Shown piece by piece: positions 1-12,160 of a stretch of DNA of 64,000 bases (position 1 is its first letter; each line of letters starts with the position of its first letter). The notes beneath the pieces are model-generated. The model ran no database searches. It saw nothing but the letters and a program-made list of their open reading frames with translations, and had not been told where the DNA came from. The translations under genes were made by a program, and so were the position numbers. The stretch spans positions 104,623,937 to 104,687,936 of the forward strand of contig NC_133665.1 of NCBI RefSeq assembly GCF_037893015.1. Direction: 5' to 3'. This stretch comes from Macrotis lagotis (lineage: Eukaryota > Chordata > Mammalia > Peramelemorphia > Peramelidae).

Positions 1-299
1 CCCTGAAAATAAGTCCTAATGTATCTTTTGGAGCAAAAATTAATATAAGACTTGGGAAATACAGTTGAACAAAAGATACAAAGTAAATTAAAATATATAT
101 TTATAAAATATCATTTCTTCAAAGAAAAATAATAGAAATAATATATTCATGTACATTTATTTCAAAGAGAATAAGAAAAATAAGAACATAAAATTTTGCA
201 GATATGACTAAAGTGTCATATAAGAAAACTATATTTCAAAACACATTAATAAAAAAGGAGAAAGGGATAATTATTTAAGCATGCAGTTAGCATTTAGGT

Positions 300-640
300 A
301 AACAGAAGAAGTGCTGGAGATGAACAAATCTTCAGTAGTGACTGTGGCTGTTGCTGTTTCTAGCTCTATTCTCCCAAAGTGTCCCTGTCATGTCTACTGG
401 TCTGTGCCCATTTTTCCATTAAAGTCCCTAGAATGATAAGCTTGTCCTCTCAGTGTACTGATGATGAGACTCTCCAGATCTTCATAAAATTGTTTTTGAC
501 CTCATCAAAATTCAACATGGTGGAAGCAAATGCACCAATGATGATGAAGTGTACTTTTCTGCAAGTGGCAATGGTATTGTCATGAACTTGCCATTCACTC
601 CTCTTGGTAGGCATAAAAGCTTACTGTCTAGATTAGTTTT
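300..640 (-). mobile_element. RTE-type LINE, endonuclease fragment
   Basis: Read on the minus strand, this stretch resembles the apurinic-type endonuclease domain of RTE/BovB-like LINEs. A peptide like NGKFMTIPLPLAEK is followed by a DEVK segment, then DKLIILG, then a one-base frameshift and DFNGKMGTD, which matches the family's conserved DKLIILGDFNARVGTD region in order and spacing. Several stops and frameshifts show it is dead. No 3' tail or target duplication is visible. The family assignment rests on recognised motifs only. Confidence 0.55.
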
Positions 641-2063
641 GATTGTAAAATCTATACCAGCCTCAGGAGCTCCTCTTCACTGAGGCCACACTAGGGAAAA
701 CATATATTCAGCTCTGACTTCAGGTAAGCTGGCCTTCATTTGCCATTCTTGTTTCATCAGTTGGGTGAAGCAGACAATTTTCACCTTTTTTGCCACTTTC
801 TCATGCCAGAAAGTGAGCAGTGTGGTCCCTAAAAAAAAGGTTTGTCAAATACCCAATGGGATACTGAATTCCACTGCTACTTCAGTCCAGTGAGAAGACA
901 ACCCTATGACCTGGGCCACCTTTATGAAGGGTTGTGACTATAGCTCCCAGTGAATTAGCACCTACTGCTTTGTCAGTTGCCTGCTGCCACAGGATTTTCA
1001 AGTAGGTAAAGATGGTAAAATGTTACGGGTGATGTCTTTTGATTCATGAATAAATTGAATTTAAGGGAGCAGAGTTGTACAGTCATAGACCTCATTTATT
1101 CTTTCAGAGTCATTACAGTCCAGTGGCAAGACGACTGGTGATGGCTCAGGATGCAGTGGATGACCTTGGAATCTTCAATAGTTAACCAAACTCTAATCTT
1201 CAGCCTCCTTCATGGTTGTTGGATCAGATTATTCTCATCTGCCCATTCTGCCAGGTCTTCATATGATTGGGGTAGACCCCCCCACAACTAACTGATGGGT
1301 TGAGACCCTTCTGTTACTCATAGTCCATTTTAAACTACCTGCCAAAACAGTTTACAAGGGTATGGCCACTGTGCATGCTAAAACATTTTGGAGTTGCAGG
1401 TGAGAATTGGGTGAATCAGATAGACAATAAAGCTAGAAATCAAACCTTAGAAGGACTCAGTACTCCAGAGGAGGTAATCTTTCCTGAACACACCCTATAC
1501 CACCCCAAAGGAAACAGTTAAAATAGTGAAAAAGCCAGAAGTACAGTCCAATTCCCCCATAAATGTTCTCCACAAAGATCTAGGGGAAACAAATTTTTTT
1601 TAATCACAATAAATCATTTTTCTAGTCCAGTTCTATTTAGAGACATAAACAGAGAATCTGCAAGAATCTGGCCAGAAACACACAGTTCTGACTATTCCAG
1701 GGCCCCAGGACTGAAAGAATATTGAGAGTATATATACTTCAACAGGAAACACAGGGGCAGGAAGAAATCCCAGGGATTGTAAACTAGTACAAGGTAAGGG
1801 AATGTGTGCTATCTGGTAGCTCTGTTGCTCACCATGAAGATCCAGGTCACAGATGCAAAGTGGACTGACAAGGGGACTTAGAAAAAGCAAGGAAGAATGA
1901 ATAAAGTAGGCCCTGGTTGTGTCCTGAGTGAGGAACAAGTTGAAAAGGAAACAATAGCTATGTGACTCAGATCCTAAGAGCAGAGCAGACTCAGTTCTGG
2001 TGTCTAGCCAAGTCTGAAGCCTACAATGGAACAACCAGTATCATATTTAAAACTATACTACAA
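640..2063. other. Unassigned sequence
   Basis: I see no host exon here. The minus strand from about 1250 to 700 has short readable stretches that suggest an old retroelement or retrocopy, but I could not identify it. The 133-codon open frame at 1633-2034 (-) has no recognisable motif and is probably chance. Confidence 0.3.
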
Positions 2064-2206
2064 GGGCAGCTAGGTGGCACAGTGGATAGAGAAGCGGCCC
2101 TAGAAGGACCTGAGTTCAAATCAGATCTTAGACACTTAATAATTACTTAGCTATGTGACCTTGGGCAAGTCACAACCCTACTGCCTTGCAAAAAAACAAA
2201 AAAAAC
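2064..2206 (+). mobile_element. WSINE1-type SINE
   Basis: This is a complete copy of the dominant SINE of the window: a tRNA-like head with a box-B-like gagttcaaat, a body ending in ccttgggcaagtcac, and an A-rich tail. The flanks carry the direct repeat ctatactacaa (about 2053-2063 and 2206-2216), so it is a real retrotransposition product. Confidence 0.9.
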
Positions 2207-2352
2207 CCTATACTACAACATTATAATGATCAAAACAATCTGATAATAGACAACTAGGTGGCACAGTGGATGGCATGCCAGGTCTGAGGTCATAAAGACT
2301 TATTTTCATGAGTTCAAATTTGGCTTCCCAAACTATGTAGCTCTAGGCAAAT

Positions 2353-2778
2353 TGTTGTGTCACATATATTCCAGGCTAAGAACTATGAAGGGTTAATACA
2401 GAAATAGTTATGTGCTTTAACAAGCAAGATGTGCTTCAGAGCTTAGACAAGGGAGTAGCTGCATGTGTGAGCTAGGAGGTACATTCCCAGGCCCAGATAG
2501 ATAGCGCATTCTGAGATAATTACCTTCTGCACTTTGTTTATCAAATCACTGTTTGGTTCTCAAAACAATCTTCTCTCTGTTTATCAGAACACTGTTTGGT
2601 TCTCAAAACAATCACCTAAGACATACACAAGGTATGCATGTGAAAAAATGCTTGCTAAAACGCTTATCTAATTGGTTTTGTAAATGTAGAGTATAAAAGT
2701 ATGTATCCTGTGATCAATAAAGGAACCAGCTTATGCATCATATTGATGTCGGCCTGGGTCCCTCCTCCGGACTCGACA
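2353..2778 (+). mobile_element. Solo LTR of an endogenous retrovirus
   Basis: A 426-base segment starts TGTTGTGTCACA and ends CTCGACA (5'-TG...CA-3'), and is flanked by the exact 6-base duplication GCAAAT (2347-2352 and 2779-2784). It has a TATA box, TATAAAA, at 2692-2698 and a polyadenylation signal, AATAAA, at 2716-2721, in the order expected for U3-R-U5. No internal retroviral sequence is present, so it is a recombined solo LTR. The 6-base duplication fits betaretrovirus-like (class II) elements, but the family is not certain. Confidence 0.85.
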
Positions 2779-2831
2779 GCAAATCATTTAATCTTGTATG
2801 CCTTAGGTTCCTTGTCTATTAAAATGAGCTG

Positions 2832-2992
2832 GGGGTGGCTAGGTGGCACAGTGGATAGAGCACTGGCCCTGGAGTCAGGAGTACCTGAGTTCAAATCCGG
2901 CCTCAGACACTTAATAATTACCTAGCTGTGTGGCCTTGGGCAAGCCATTTAACCCCATTTGCCTTGCAAAAACCTAAAAAAATAAAATAAAT
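2832..2992 (+). mobile_element. WSINE1-type SINE inside the older SINE
   Basis: Full-length copy flanked by the perfect repeat aaaatgagctg (2821-2831 and 2993-3003), inserted in the 3' part of the older SINE. Confidence 0.92.
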
Positions 2993-3575
2993 AAAATGAG
3001 CTGGAGAAAAGCATGACAAACCCTTCCATTATCTTTGTCAATAAAATCCCAAATAGGGTCATGAAGAGTTGGATCTGTCTAAACAAAAACAAAAAGAACA
3101 GTTTGATCAGTGGAACAGATTAGGTATATAATATACAGAAGCAAACAATAATAGTAGCCTATTGCTTGATTAATCCCAAAGATGTAATTATTGGAGCAAG
3201 AACTCATTTTTCAAGAAAAGCCAAGGGGAAAACTGGAAAATAGTTTGCCAGAAGCTAGGTCTAGACCAACATTTCATACCATCTACCAAAATAAGCTCCA
3301 AATGGATAGATGATTTGGACATAAAAGGTGGAATAGTAAACAAATTAGAGGAGTATAGAAGAAAATACCTATTAGATCTATAGATAGGAGAAGTTTTCAT
3401 CACAAAACAAGAGGAAAAAAGTTTCATAGGAGGTAAAATATTGATCACATAAAGATTAGAAGCTTGTATGCAAGCAAAAGCAACTCATCCCAAATTATAA
3501 AAGAAATAGGGAATTGAGACAAAATTGTAGCAAGTTTCTCTGTGCTAATGAATAGTTGTTAAAACATACAAGAAT

Positions 3576-3728
3576 GGGGGCAGCTAGGTGGTGCGGTGGA
3601 TAAAGCACCGGCCCTGGAGTCAGGAGTACCTGGGTTCAAATCTGGTCTCAGACACTTAATAATTGCCTAGCTGTGTGGCCTTGGGCAAGCCACTTAACCC
3701 CATTTGCCTTGCAAAAGCCTAAAAAAAA
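3576..3728 (+). mobile_element. WSINE1-type SINE
   Basis: Full-length copy with gtgcggtggataaagc and an A tail, inserted into the L1 3' end. The target duplication is not clear. Confidence 0.88.
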
Positions 3729-4575
3729 CTTTCCAAGAACAACCAATATTAGAATGAAAGCAAAAAACTAGGAAAATTATTTACAGCAAGAATCTCTGAT
3801 AAAGGTCTATCTCTCAACTATACAGGAAACTAAAGCAAATTTATAAGACTACAAATCATTCAACTGATAAATAATCAAATGATATAAACAGGCAGTTTTG
3901 AAATGAAAAAAATCAAAGCTATCTTATAGTTATATAAAAATTTCTTATCAATATTGCTTAGTGCAAATTAAAGCAACTCTGAAGTACCATTTCAGATCTA
4001 TCACATTATCTATTATGACAGAAAGAAAAACGTAAAATGGAGGGGATGTGGGAAAAGTGGGAACTAATGCACTGTTGGTGGAGTTGAAAATCAATCCAAC
4101 CATTTTGGAGAACAATTTAGGGTTATACAACTATGAATATTTTTTGATTCAGCAATAACACTAATAAGTCTTTATTCCAAAGAAATCGAAAGAAAGGGTA
4201 AGGACCTATAGGAGCAGTTCTTTTTGTGATGGAAAAGAATTTTAGAAATTGAGGTGATATCTATCAATTAGAGAAATAGATGAACAACTTGTGGTTTATG
4301 ATTGTGATAGAATATAATTGTGCTTTAAGAAATGACAAATCAGAATAATTTTAGAAGAACCCAGAATGACTTACATGAAGTGATGCAAAGTAAAATAAGC
4401 AGAACCAGAATATCGTTTATAGTAATAACATTTTGATGAACAACTGTGAATGACAACTATTCTCAGCAATAATCCAAGACAATTCCAAAAAACTCATGAT
4501 GAAAAATGTTATCTTCCGCCAGAGAAAGAATGAATGAAGGATGAATATAAATCAAAACATACATGCTTTATTTAT

Positions 4576-4726
4576 TTATTTTTGTTTATTTGCAAGGCAG
4601 TGGGGTTAAGTGACTTGCCAAAGTTTACACAGCTAGGTAATTTTTAAGTGTCTGAGGTCATGTTTGAACTCAGGTCCTCCTGACTCCAGGGCTGGTATTC
4701 TATCCACTGCACCACATAGCTGCCCT
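4576..4726 (-). mobile_element. WSINE1-type SINE
   Basis: Antisense copy flanked by catgctttatttat (4562-4575 and 4727-4740), inserted in the L1 3' UTR. Confidence 0.92.
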
Positions 4727-5179
4727 CATGCTTTATTTATCATGGAAGTTTTGTGTATTTTCTTTTACAAGAAGATTATATGTATATAACCTATATTAGA
4801 TTGCTTTCTATCTCATGGAGGGTTGGAGGAGGAGGAAGGAGAGAATTTAGAATTCAAAAAGCTTTGTAAATGTGAAAAAAATTGTTTTTACATGTAAACT
4901 GGGAAAAAATAAAATGATATTAAAAATTTTTAAAGGATGTTAAAAAGCATAAAAAAGAAAATTAATAAAACAAGAAATAAAAAACTAACCAATTAAAGCT
5001 CAGAAAGATAAATTCTACAGGTCATAAACATTGCCAATGAAAGAATAGACAATGACCTGAAGGTTGGTGTACTACAGACACCATAATTTGAATTGGATGG
5101 AAAATTTTGTTTGAATGGACTTCAAAACAAAAAATGTTGCCAAATGATGGAAGTAAAGTGAACAAACATCACTAATAAA

Positions 5180-5309
5180 GGAGCAGTTAGGTGGCGCAGT
5201 GAATAAAATACCAACCTGTAGTCAGGAGGACCTGAGTTCAAATGTGACCTCAAACACTTAATATTTATTTATCTGTGTGACCATTGCCTTGCAAAAACAA
5301 AAACAAAAA
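5180..5309 (+). mobile_element. SINE with internal deletion
   Basis: The copy lacks the usual ttgggcaagtcacttaaccc block near its 3' end. It is flanked by the exact repeat atcactaataaa (5168-5179 and 5310-5321). Confidence 0.9.
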
Positions 5310-5321
5310 ATCACTAATAAA

Positions 5322-6817
5322 TACTTGAATACATTCATGAATTTGTGATCTCATTGTTGTGGGTATTCCCTTTAGAGATATTGATTATAACCTGACCATG
5401 CCTTCCCATCTTTATGGTATTGCTAATATTATATATAGCTTATATAATATTATAGAAATGTTCTTTGTGGCTTAGTATCATCAAGAACTAAAATCAGTTA
5501 TTGGAGAAAAGTCTCTTTATGGTATCAATATTACTATGACTCATGCTCCTTCTCTGGGTTTACCCTAAGACTTGTGTCTAGGTTTCCACAAATATGAGTT
5601 ATAGCATTCTCAAATCTCATATATGCCCTCAAAATAGCAATAGATTTACTGATTACAGGATAACTTTTATTCTATCACTTAGAAAATATAAAAAATGTAG
5701 AAGACTCACAGGAACTCATAAGAAAATGCATGACCTCATACAGAGCATTCACTCTTGGCATATTTCCATATTTCATATGGAAATTCTGAGGGGCTCCCAT
5801 GTTTGATGCATCACTAAGATTCCCCTAATTGCCTGATGAGTCAAAAGAGTTAATGATACAAGGAAATTGTTAAGAGATAGTTTCTAGCTGGGGTCCCCTG
5901 GCTGTAGCTCTCCAGTCAAGAAGATGCTATTCCTTTGAGGTATGGCGAAGGATTATTCTTCTCTAACCTGATATCACAGTGAACCCATTGCTCTTTCCTT
6001 GGAATTGAGATTCAACTGGGCAAATTTGGAGTTAGGGCCCCTTTTTATATTTATTCTCTTGTGATTTTAGGTAAATTCATAGCCTGAGAACACTATATTT
6101 TGAGTATTCTAGTAGTACAGAAAATCTGGAGATCTAATAAGATGCCAATGTGAGTTGGAGATAGACTCAACAAGAGTGACTGAAGAGAAAAGAAAAGGGG
6201 GTGTATCTTCTGACCACCAAAAGAAGAGAAGCCAAGACTTACTCATCTCACTAGTAGAACTGATAAATGATGCCAAGGTGAAATGTAAAATCTTGCAAAA
6301 ACTTGTTTATGTCCTAATAAAGTCATGCAAAAACTGTTTTATGTTCTAATAAAACTTAACTTCCAAGCTCCTTATAGGAGCAATCATAAGTTGTTACTGA
6401 ATTTTGTTCCAATTGTTGTGATTAATTATAGGATAAAGTGATGAGACTTCAGTGAGAAGGATAATGTACAATTGAGCTGATCCACTAATGGGCTGAGATA
6501 GAGAAGGGAGGACAGGGGTAACCAGAGCAAGGGTGCCAGCCTGGTATGAGAGACAGCAGGATTGTAGGATAATAAGGATAAAGAATGGTGTTATGAGTCC
6601 TAAAGTCAGGGAAAAGTTGAAATAATTAAAAAATTATGATCAGATAAAGGAATTTAAAAATTCTTGAATATTGAAGGAGAATATCAATGGGAAATTACAG
6701 AATCAAGTGTATGATTTATTGCTGTGAGCAGGATAAGGAACTGATCTTGAAAAATAAAGAAATTGAGAAACTCACAGAAGTTATGTTTATTCGAGAGAGT
6801 ATCAATAAGTACATCGA
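5322..6817. other. No recognised gene
   Basis: Unassigned AT-rich sequence. A short imperfect tandem duplication, with unit near tgcaaaaacttgtttatgtc, lies at about 6293-6355. No exon, RNA gene or named repeat could be supported. Confidence 0.4.
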
Positions 6818-6963
6818 GGGACGGCTAGGTGGCGCAGTGGATACAGCACCAGCCCTGGAGTCAGGAGGGACTTGAGTTCATATCAGACCTCAGACACTTA
6901 CTAATTACCTAGCTGTGATCTTGGGCAAGTCACTTAACCCCATTGCCTTAGCCAAAAAAAAAA
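6818..6963 (+). mobile_element. WSINE1-type SINE
   Basis: Near-complete copy ending in ccttagcc plus an A tail. Two small indels relative to other copies; no clear target duplication. Confidence 0.85.
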
Positions 6964-7763
6964 GGAAGAAAGAAGAGAAAATATTTAAGCAAGTTCAATA
7001 TCAAGCAAGCATCTAGGGAACACAGTGGAAGGAGCAGATAGATCTGGATTAGGCAGAGTTGAAAGGACTGAGAATAAGAGAACAGACATACGGAATGGGG
7101 AATGGGGTTTGTATGATAATAGCTAAAGATTCAGAATTCCTGGGATGGAAAAGGCATAAGAGGATAGGAGTCAGTTAACTCCTGAGAATGGAGTCCAGGT
7201 AGAGATGGAGTGAATGGAAAGAAGTCGATAAGGAAGCAGGTAATTAGCCTTTCTTTAAGGTACAAATTAATGACAGGTGGAGACGTTTCTACAGGACCCA
7301 GGAGGCTCAGTTCTTAGTTGGCCAGAGCAATTGAAAGAGAGAGCCTGGGAGTATGAATGGGAAGCAAAAACTTGCAGTTTGAGGTGGATCTCAAATGGGA
7401 TTAGACTCCAGAGTACTTGAGAAGGTCCTTGAGTAAAGACAGTAGTTATGAGGTTTGGATAGGGAGCTGATACAGGGCTTGCTGGGAAAGCTCCAAAGTG
7501 AATGGATAAATAAGTTGGTAGCTGCATTGAGGGTTGGCGTGGATACCCAGGGATATGGTATGTTCCTATCCTTCATAGGAAGATACAAATTCCCAAACAT
7601 AGACTGACCGTACTCTAAGTTCATCAAGATGATCAAGGAACTCCCCTGACCAACCTCTTATACATATATTAGATACATTAATAAACATCTTTATTTTGCT
7701 ACTCTTACCAAGATAGCTGATAACACCAAGGCCTGCCTCCTTTTCATTTCTGAAATATTAAGA
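6964..7763. other. No recognised gene
   Basis: Purine-rich, old repeat-like sequence (agaggataggagtcag, gaatggagtccagg) without identifiable boundaries. Confidence 0.35.
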
Positions 7764-7775
7764 AATAATATGATG

Positions 7776-8851
7776 GCTTCGGTGGGGGGGAAGGGGGCAG
7801 AGCCGGCGCCCCCCCCACAGCAACCGCGGAACGCGGATCCCGGATCCCGGTCCCCAGCCTCTGGTTCGCTCTGGTCCCGGGATGGCGCCCAAGCCCCCTG
7901 GCTCCGTCTTCGAGCTCCGCGCCGCCGGCAACGAGAGCTTCCGTAGCGGTCAGTAATCGGAGGCCGCCGAGCTCTAAAGCCGGGCCCTCGACGCGCTGCG
8001 GGAGAGAGGTCCAGCCAATCCTGAAGAAGAGAGGGTCCTCTATTCCAACCGAGCAGCTTGCCACTTGAAGGATGGAAATTGCACACATTGCATTAAAGAC
8101 TGCTCTGTTGCATTGTCTTTGGTCCCTTTTGGCATAAAACCCTTTCTAAGGCGGGCAGCAGCCTATGAAGCCTTGGAGAGCTATCAGCTGGCCTATGTGG
8201 ATTACAAGACAGTGCTGCAGAGACTGTACTCTGCCAGCTGCACATGATGGAGTCAACAGGATGAACAAAGCTCTCATGGACAGAGATGGGCGTGAGTGGC
8301 ATCTTAAGTTGCCCCCCCATCCCCTCAGTGCCAGTTGTAGCTCAAAAGAGGTGGGAAGCAGCTCCAGGGGGTGACCATGAGAAGACAACCAAAAGCAATC
8401 TCAATGAAGCCGATACATTGTTTAACAAAGTGCCTACTGTTGGAGACATGGAACAAGCCCGGGCCCTAAAGGAAGAAGGCAATGATCTGGTGAAAAAAGA
8501 AAAACTTAAGGAGGCTGCTGAGAAGTACAGTGAGTGTCTTCTGTTCAGCAGCATGGAGTCTGCAACCTACACCAACAGAGCTCTCTGCTACTTGTCACTG
8601 AAAAACTACAAAGGGACAGTAAAGGACTGCACTGAGCCGCTCAAGTTAGACTCAAAGAACCAAGGCATTACAGGCGTGCCAGGCCTTCAAAGAACTCAAG
8701 GACTATCAATCCAGCCTTGAAGACATCAACAGCCTCCTGAGTATTGAGCCAGAGAACAGCGCTGCTGCCAAGCTGAGTCAGGAAGTCAACCGGAGTTTAA
8801 AATAAATAAAGTCCAGGAAGGGGCAACAAAAAAAAAAAAAGAAAAAAGAAA
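7776..8851 (+). pseudogene. TOMM34P: TOMM34 processed pseudogene
   Basis: An intronless, damaged copy of TOMM34, a cytosolic TPR co-chaperone that binds Hsp70/Hsp90 and assists mitochondrial precursor import. The ATG at 7882 opens MAPKPPGSVFELRAAGNESF, then codons 25 and 32 (tyrosines in the parent) are TAA. Further recognisable pieces are LKDGNCTHCIKDC near 8060, YEALESYQLAYVDYKTVLQ near 8165, VNRMNKALMD near 8250, and QARALKEEGNDLVKKEKLKE with ESATYTNRALCYLSLKNYK at 8450-8610. The C-terminal TPR part ends at TAA 8803-8805. At least two frameshifts lie near 8220 and 8290. AATAAA (8801-8806 and 8805-8810) and a poly(A) tract from about 8828 prove an mRNA origin. Imperfect 12-base flanking repeats (7764-7775 and 8852-8863, two mismatches) suggest the target duplication. 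The GC-rich 5' end means the cDNA was nearly full length. It is not functional. Confidence 0.93.
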
Positions 8852-8863
8852 AATGATATTATG

Positions 8864-9252
8864 TCAGTGTCCTTACCTAAAGTCCTTGGTCTGTCTAAAT
8901 GAAAAATTTTATCTGAACTTAATCACATTCAAGGAAACAATGTCTTTATCTGAAGTCCTTGACTTCCCTCTTACTGGAAAATGTAATTCAGGGACTGGTT
9001 ATTTTAGATGCAAAACTAAGAGTCTATCTATTTTCCTTTAATTCAAATTAAGAGAATTTCTCTTAAATTTACCTTGGAACATATTGAAAGGAGAATCCTC
9101 AAAGGAAATGGTTGAAGAGGGAGGTGTCCCATAGTTTGGTCTTAGATTAAATCCAAGGAGGTTATCCTTTTGTTGAATCTAAGATTTGACCCAGATTTTT
9201 CAAGATGCCATCATCTCCAAGGGTAGGCCTCCTAATTTTAATTTTTCTATAA
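8864..9252. other. No recognised gene
   Basis: Nothing identified in this stretch between the TOMM34 retrocopy and the next SINE. Confidence 0.4.
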
Positions 9253-9403
9253 CTTTTTTTTTAGTTTTTGCAAGGCAATGGGGTTAAGTGGCTTGCCCAA
9301 GGCCACACAGCTAGGTAATTATTAAGTGTCTGAGGCCGGATTTGAACCCAGGTACTCCTGACTCCAAGGCCGGTGTTCGATCCACTGTGCCACCTAGCCG
9401 CCC
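9253..9403 (-). mobile_element. WSINE1-type SINE
   Basis: Antisense full-length copy (tagtttttgcaaggcaatgg to cctagccgccc), with a short tataa-like repeat at both ends. Confidence 0.9.
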
Positions 9404-10085
9404 TATAATTTTGTTTAGTAAATCAAATCTGAAAATTGAACTTTATACCTTTGCTTAATTTAGATTATGAAATTTTGTCTCTGTTTATAAATCATAAGAA
9501 TAAATAATAAAACTTTGCTTGACAGTTCTAGAAAAATAATAATGACAAGAAGTGATGGACTGGCAGTACAGAATGAGACATATATTTGCTTGGACAAGGC
9601 CAATTCAGGAGAGTAACAGAGCAGTCTCTGAAGAATTAAAATTGTAGGTCATATACAAGGATGCAGAGAGAAACATGTTGGCATGAGTAGGAAATGAAGC
9701 ATAATGAGTTCTTTAAAGTCAAAAAAAAGTCAGTCAGTTATGTGGTAAGAGCAAGATGTAACTGATGGAAAGCCCACATGCTCCATTTGTATCAGTATAA
9801 TATAAGATACCTAAAGGAAAGCTAAAGTATGTTGGGTAGACATTGTAAGGAAGATTTATTGGGAACAACACAGGATAAAAAGACAAAGACAGGTGGCCAT
9901 TTTGACCATTCACCCAAGGACTACTCACACTGATAAAATTCAGATCCATACAAGTATTTATATTAATAGTATGGCACATATAGTTATATAATTAATACCA
10001 TAACATAATAATAGAGCTAATGCTATATATTACTTTGTTTATGTTATTATTATATAAACTATATACCTAATAACAATATTTCTTG
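9404..10085. other. No recognised gene
   Basis: AT-rich unassigned sequence. Confidence 0.4.
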
Positions 10086-10100
10086 AAAGATGACACCATT

Positions 10101-10250
10101 GGGGCGGCTAGGTGGCACAGTGGATCGAACACCGGCCTTGGAGTCAGGAGTACCTGGGTTCAAATCCGGCCTCAGACACTTAATAATTACCTAGCTGTGT
10201 GGCCTTGGGCAAGCCACTTAACCCCATTTGCCTTGCAAAAACCTAAAAAA
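10101..10250 (+). mobile_element. WSINE1-type SINE
   Basis: Full-length copy flanked by aaagatgacaccatt (10086-10100) and aaagatgataccatt (10251-10265), with one mismatch. Confidence 0.93.
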
Positions 10251-10437
10251 AAAGATGATACCATTGATCACTGATAATCATTCATGAAAAAATTATTAAA
10301 TAAAATCTAAACAAAAGAGATTGCATATAGATGAATATAAATAGGCAGAAAATTATTTATTTTGACAAAATTGAAAGCATGCCAGAATTATAGGAAGGAA
10401 AGTAAGAATATAATTAGCAAAATTATTCAAATGACTA

Positions 10438-10695
10438 AGAGCAACTAGGTGAAATTGTGGATAGAGTGCATAGCCAGGAGTCAGGAAGATTTATTTTTAT
10501 GAATTCAAATCAGTCTCAAACACTTACTAGCTGTGTGACTCTGGGCAAGTCACTTCACCCTGATCGCCTCATTTCCTCATCTGTAAAATGGGTTGAAGAA
10601 GGAAATGGCAAACCACTCCAGTATCTTTGCCAAGGAAACCTCAAATGGAGTCACAAGAATTAGATAAGACTGAAAGAGAACAACAACAACAATAA
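10438..10695 (+). mobile_element. Older CORE-SINE with long 3' part
   Basis: Head caactaggtgaaattg, then ctgtgtgactctgggc, ctcatctgtaaaatggg, and the 3' block ggaaatggcaaaccactcc with a final caacaacaacaataa. This is the same older family as the split copy at 2246-3090. Confidence 0.8.
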
Positions 10696-10807
10696 TTTGC
10701 ATAACACAAAAATTCCATGATTATATCAAAAAGGACAGAAAATCCTTCAAGAAAATGCATCACTTATTTATGTAAAACACATAAATAAAGAAGAAAAGAC
10801 AGTATCA

Positions 10808-11130
10808 CATTTTTAGAGCTGGAAGGTATTTCAAATCTCAAGCTCAAACCTATTATTTCATAGTTGAAGAAACTGAGGCACAGAGAGGTTAAGTGATGTA
10901 CCCTATGTCACATAGGTAATCAGGGGGCAGCTTCATGGCTCAGTGGGTAGAGCATCAGCCTTGGAGTCAAGAGAACCTGAGTTCAAATCTGACCTCAGAC
11001 TTAATGACTACCTGTGTGACCTTGGGCAAGTCACTTAACCCTATTGCCTTGCAAAAACAAAACAAAACAAAAGGTAATCAGAAGCCATGCTGGGGTTCAA
11101 ACTCAGTCCTCTGACCCAAATCCATTGCTC
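10808..11130 (-). mobile_element. MIR-like SINE, split by a young SINE
   Basis: Antisense MIR/THER-type motifs flank the insertion: aaactgaggcacagagaggtt and cctatgtcacataggtaa on the left, ggggttcaaactcagtcc on the right. A SINE at 10923-11071 splits it. Confidence 0.7.
10923..11071 (+). mobile_element. SINE with variant head
   Basis: The head reads cagcttcatggctcagtggg instead of cagctaggtggcgcagtgg; the rest is typical. Flanked by aggtaatca (10914-10922 and 11072-11080). Confidence 0.88.
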
Positions 11131-11439
11131 TCTCAGTTGCAACACTTTCTCTCATATTCTTAATATGACCTAAAGCAATGATTCAAAACCAAGAGCTACC
11201 ATTATTTGTGACAAAATGGGACCCAGGGACCCCTCCTCAAGGCCCCCTAAAAACCACATCAGGAGTCACAGTAATGTTGGAATACTATCAATTGAAAATC
11301 ATAACTCTGGGCCCCTGACAATATATCTCTTTATATTAGACCAAGTAACATGATGCATTAAGTAAATGGCAAAAGCATTTGGTAATGCAAGATTATTGTC
11401 ACAGTTATCTTAAGGTAACAAATTTTGTTATTTCTATCT

Positions 11440-12160
11440 TCAAACTATATCTCCCATACATCCCCTTCCTCTAGACATACAATCAGTCACAAGCCTAGTT
11501 CAGTCCCTCATCAATTCTTCCTTGTGCTTCTACCATAACCTTCTAATTGGTCTCCTTGCCTGGAGTCTCTCCTTACTCCAAGTCATCTTCCTCTCAGCTG
11601 CTACTGTGATTTCTCTAAAGGGAAAAGATGATCATGTCTCTCCCCTTCATTCAGGGAGCTCCACTGGTTACCTAATACCACCAGGGATCACTTATAATGT
11701 CTTCAAGTTGGTGCTGAAAGTCTTCTTCCTTCTGACTATCCTCCACACACACACTACATTTCAGCCACACTGGATGATTGGCAATTATTCTAAAAGGCCG
11801 CTTTGTGTTCCATCTCAGGGCTTTTTCCTTGGCTTTTCTTCAATCCTACAATCTGACTTCCTTCAAGATTCACCTTAAATCCTACCTCCTGACTAACTCA
11901 ACAAAAAGCATGTCAAAAAGCATGAATTAAAATATTTTTTGAAGGCATTGTGCTAAAGAGGCCTTCCTTCATCCCCACAACTGTTTAGGCACTTCCCATA
12001 TAGATTACTCTCCAGGTATTCTGTCTACGTTTTATATGTACTGATTTACATGTTTCCTTCAACAGAATATATACTCTGGGTCCACACAGGCGATTTTTAT
12101 TTTTCTTTGTATTCCAGTGCTCAGTAAGTAGTAAGTAGTTAATAAATGCTTGTTCCTCTT
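11440..12160 (+). mobile_element. L2/CR1-clade LINE 3' region
   Basis: Motifs of the L2-like 3' region occur in order: cttctaattggtctccttgc, ctgctactgtgatttctc, gatcatgtctctccccttc, then ccttcaagattcaccttaaa and ccttccttcatccc, ending with gttaataaatgcttg. Degraded, with no coding capacity; the 118-codon open frame at 11522 is part of it. Confidence 0.65.

Larger units (their letters stand above)
2246..3090 (+). repeat. Older CORE-SINE with long 3' part, split twice
   Basis: An older SINE relative (head acaactaggtggcac, 3' part with gagctggagaa and a later gggtcatgaagagttgga) is broken into three pieces at 2246-2352, 2779-2831 and 3004-3090. A solo LTR and a younger SINE cause the breaks; the pieces join when both insertions and their target duplications are removed. 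Confidence 0.75.
3095..4930 (+). mobile_element. L1 3' end (ORF2 tail and 3' UTR)
   Basis: The sequence follows the 3' end of marsupial L1: a degraded ORF2 C-terminus (around 3830-4140 and 4340-4420, including the region that in intact copies encodes a peptide like LHELMLSEVSRT), then a 3' UTR with a purine-rich stretch near 4815-4850 and an A-rich end with aataaa near 4908. It is 5'-truncated and full of stops. SINEs at 3576-3728 and 4576-4726 interrupt it. The left boundary is approximate. Confidence 0.75.

Noticed and set aside
10101..10200. tRNA-like head with A and B boxes.
   Set aside because: Part of the SINE; it cannot fold as a complete tRNA and is repeated throughout.
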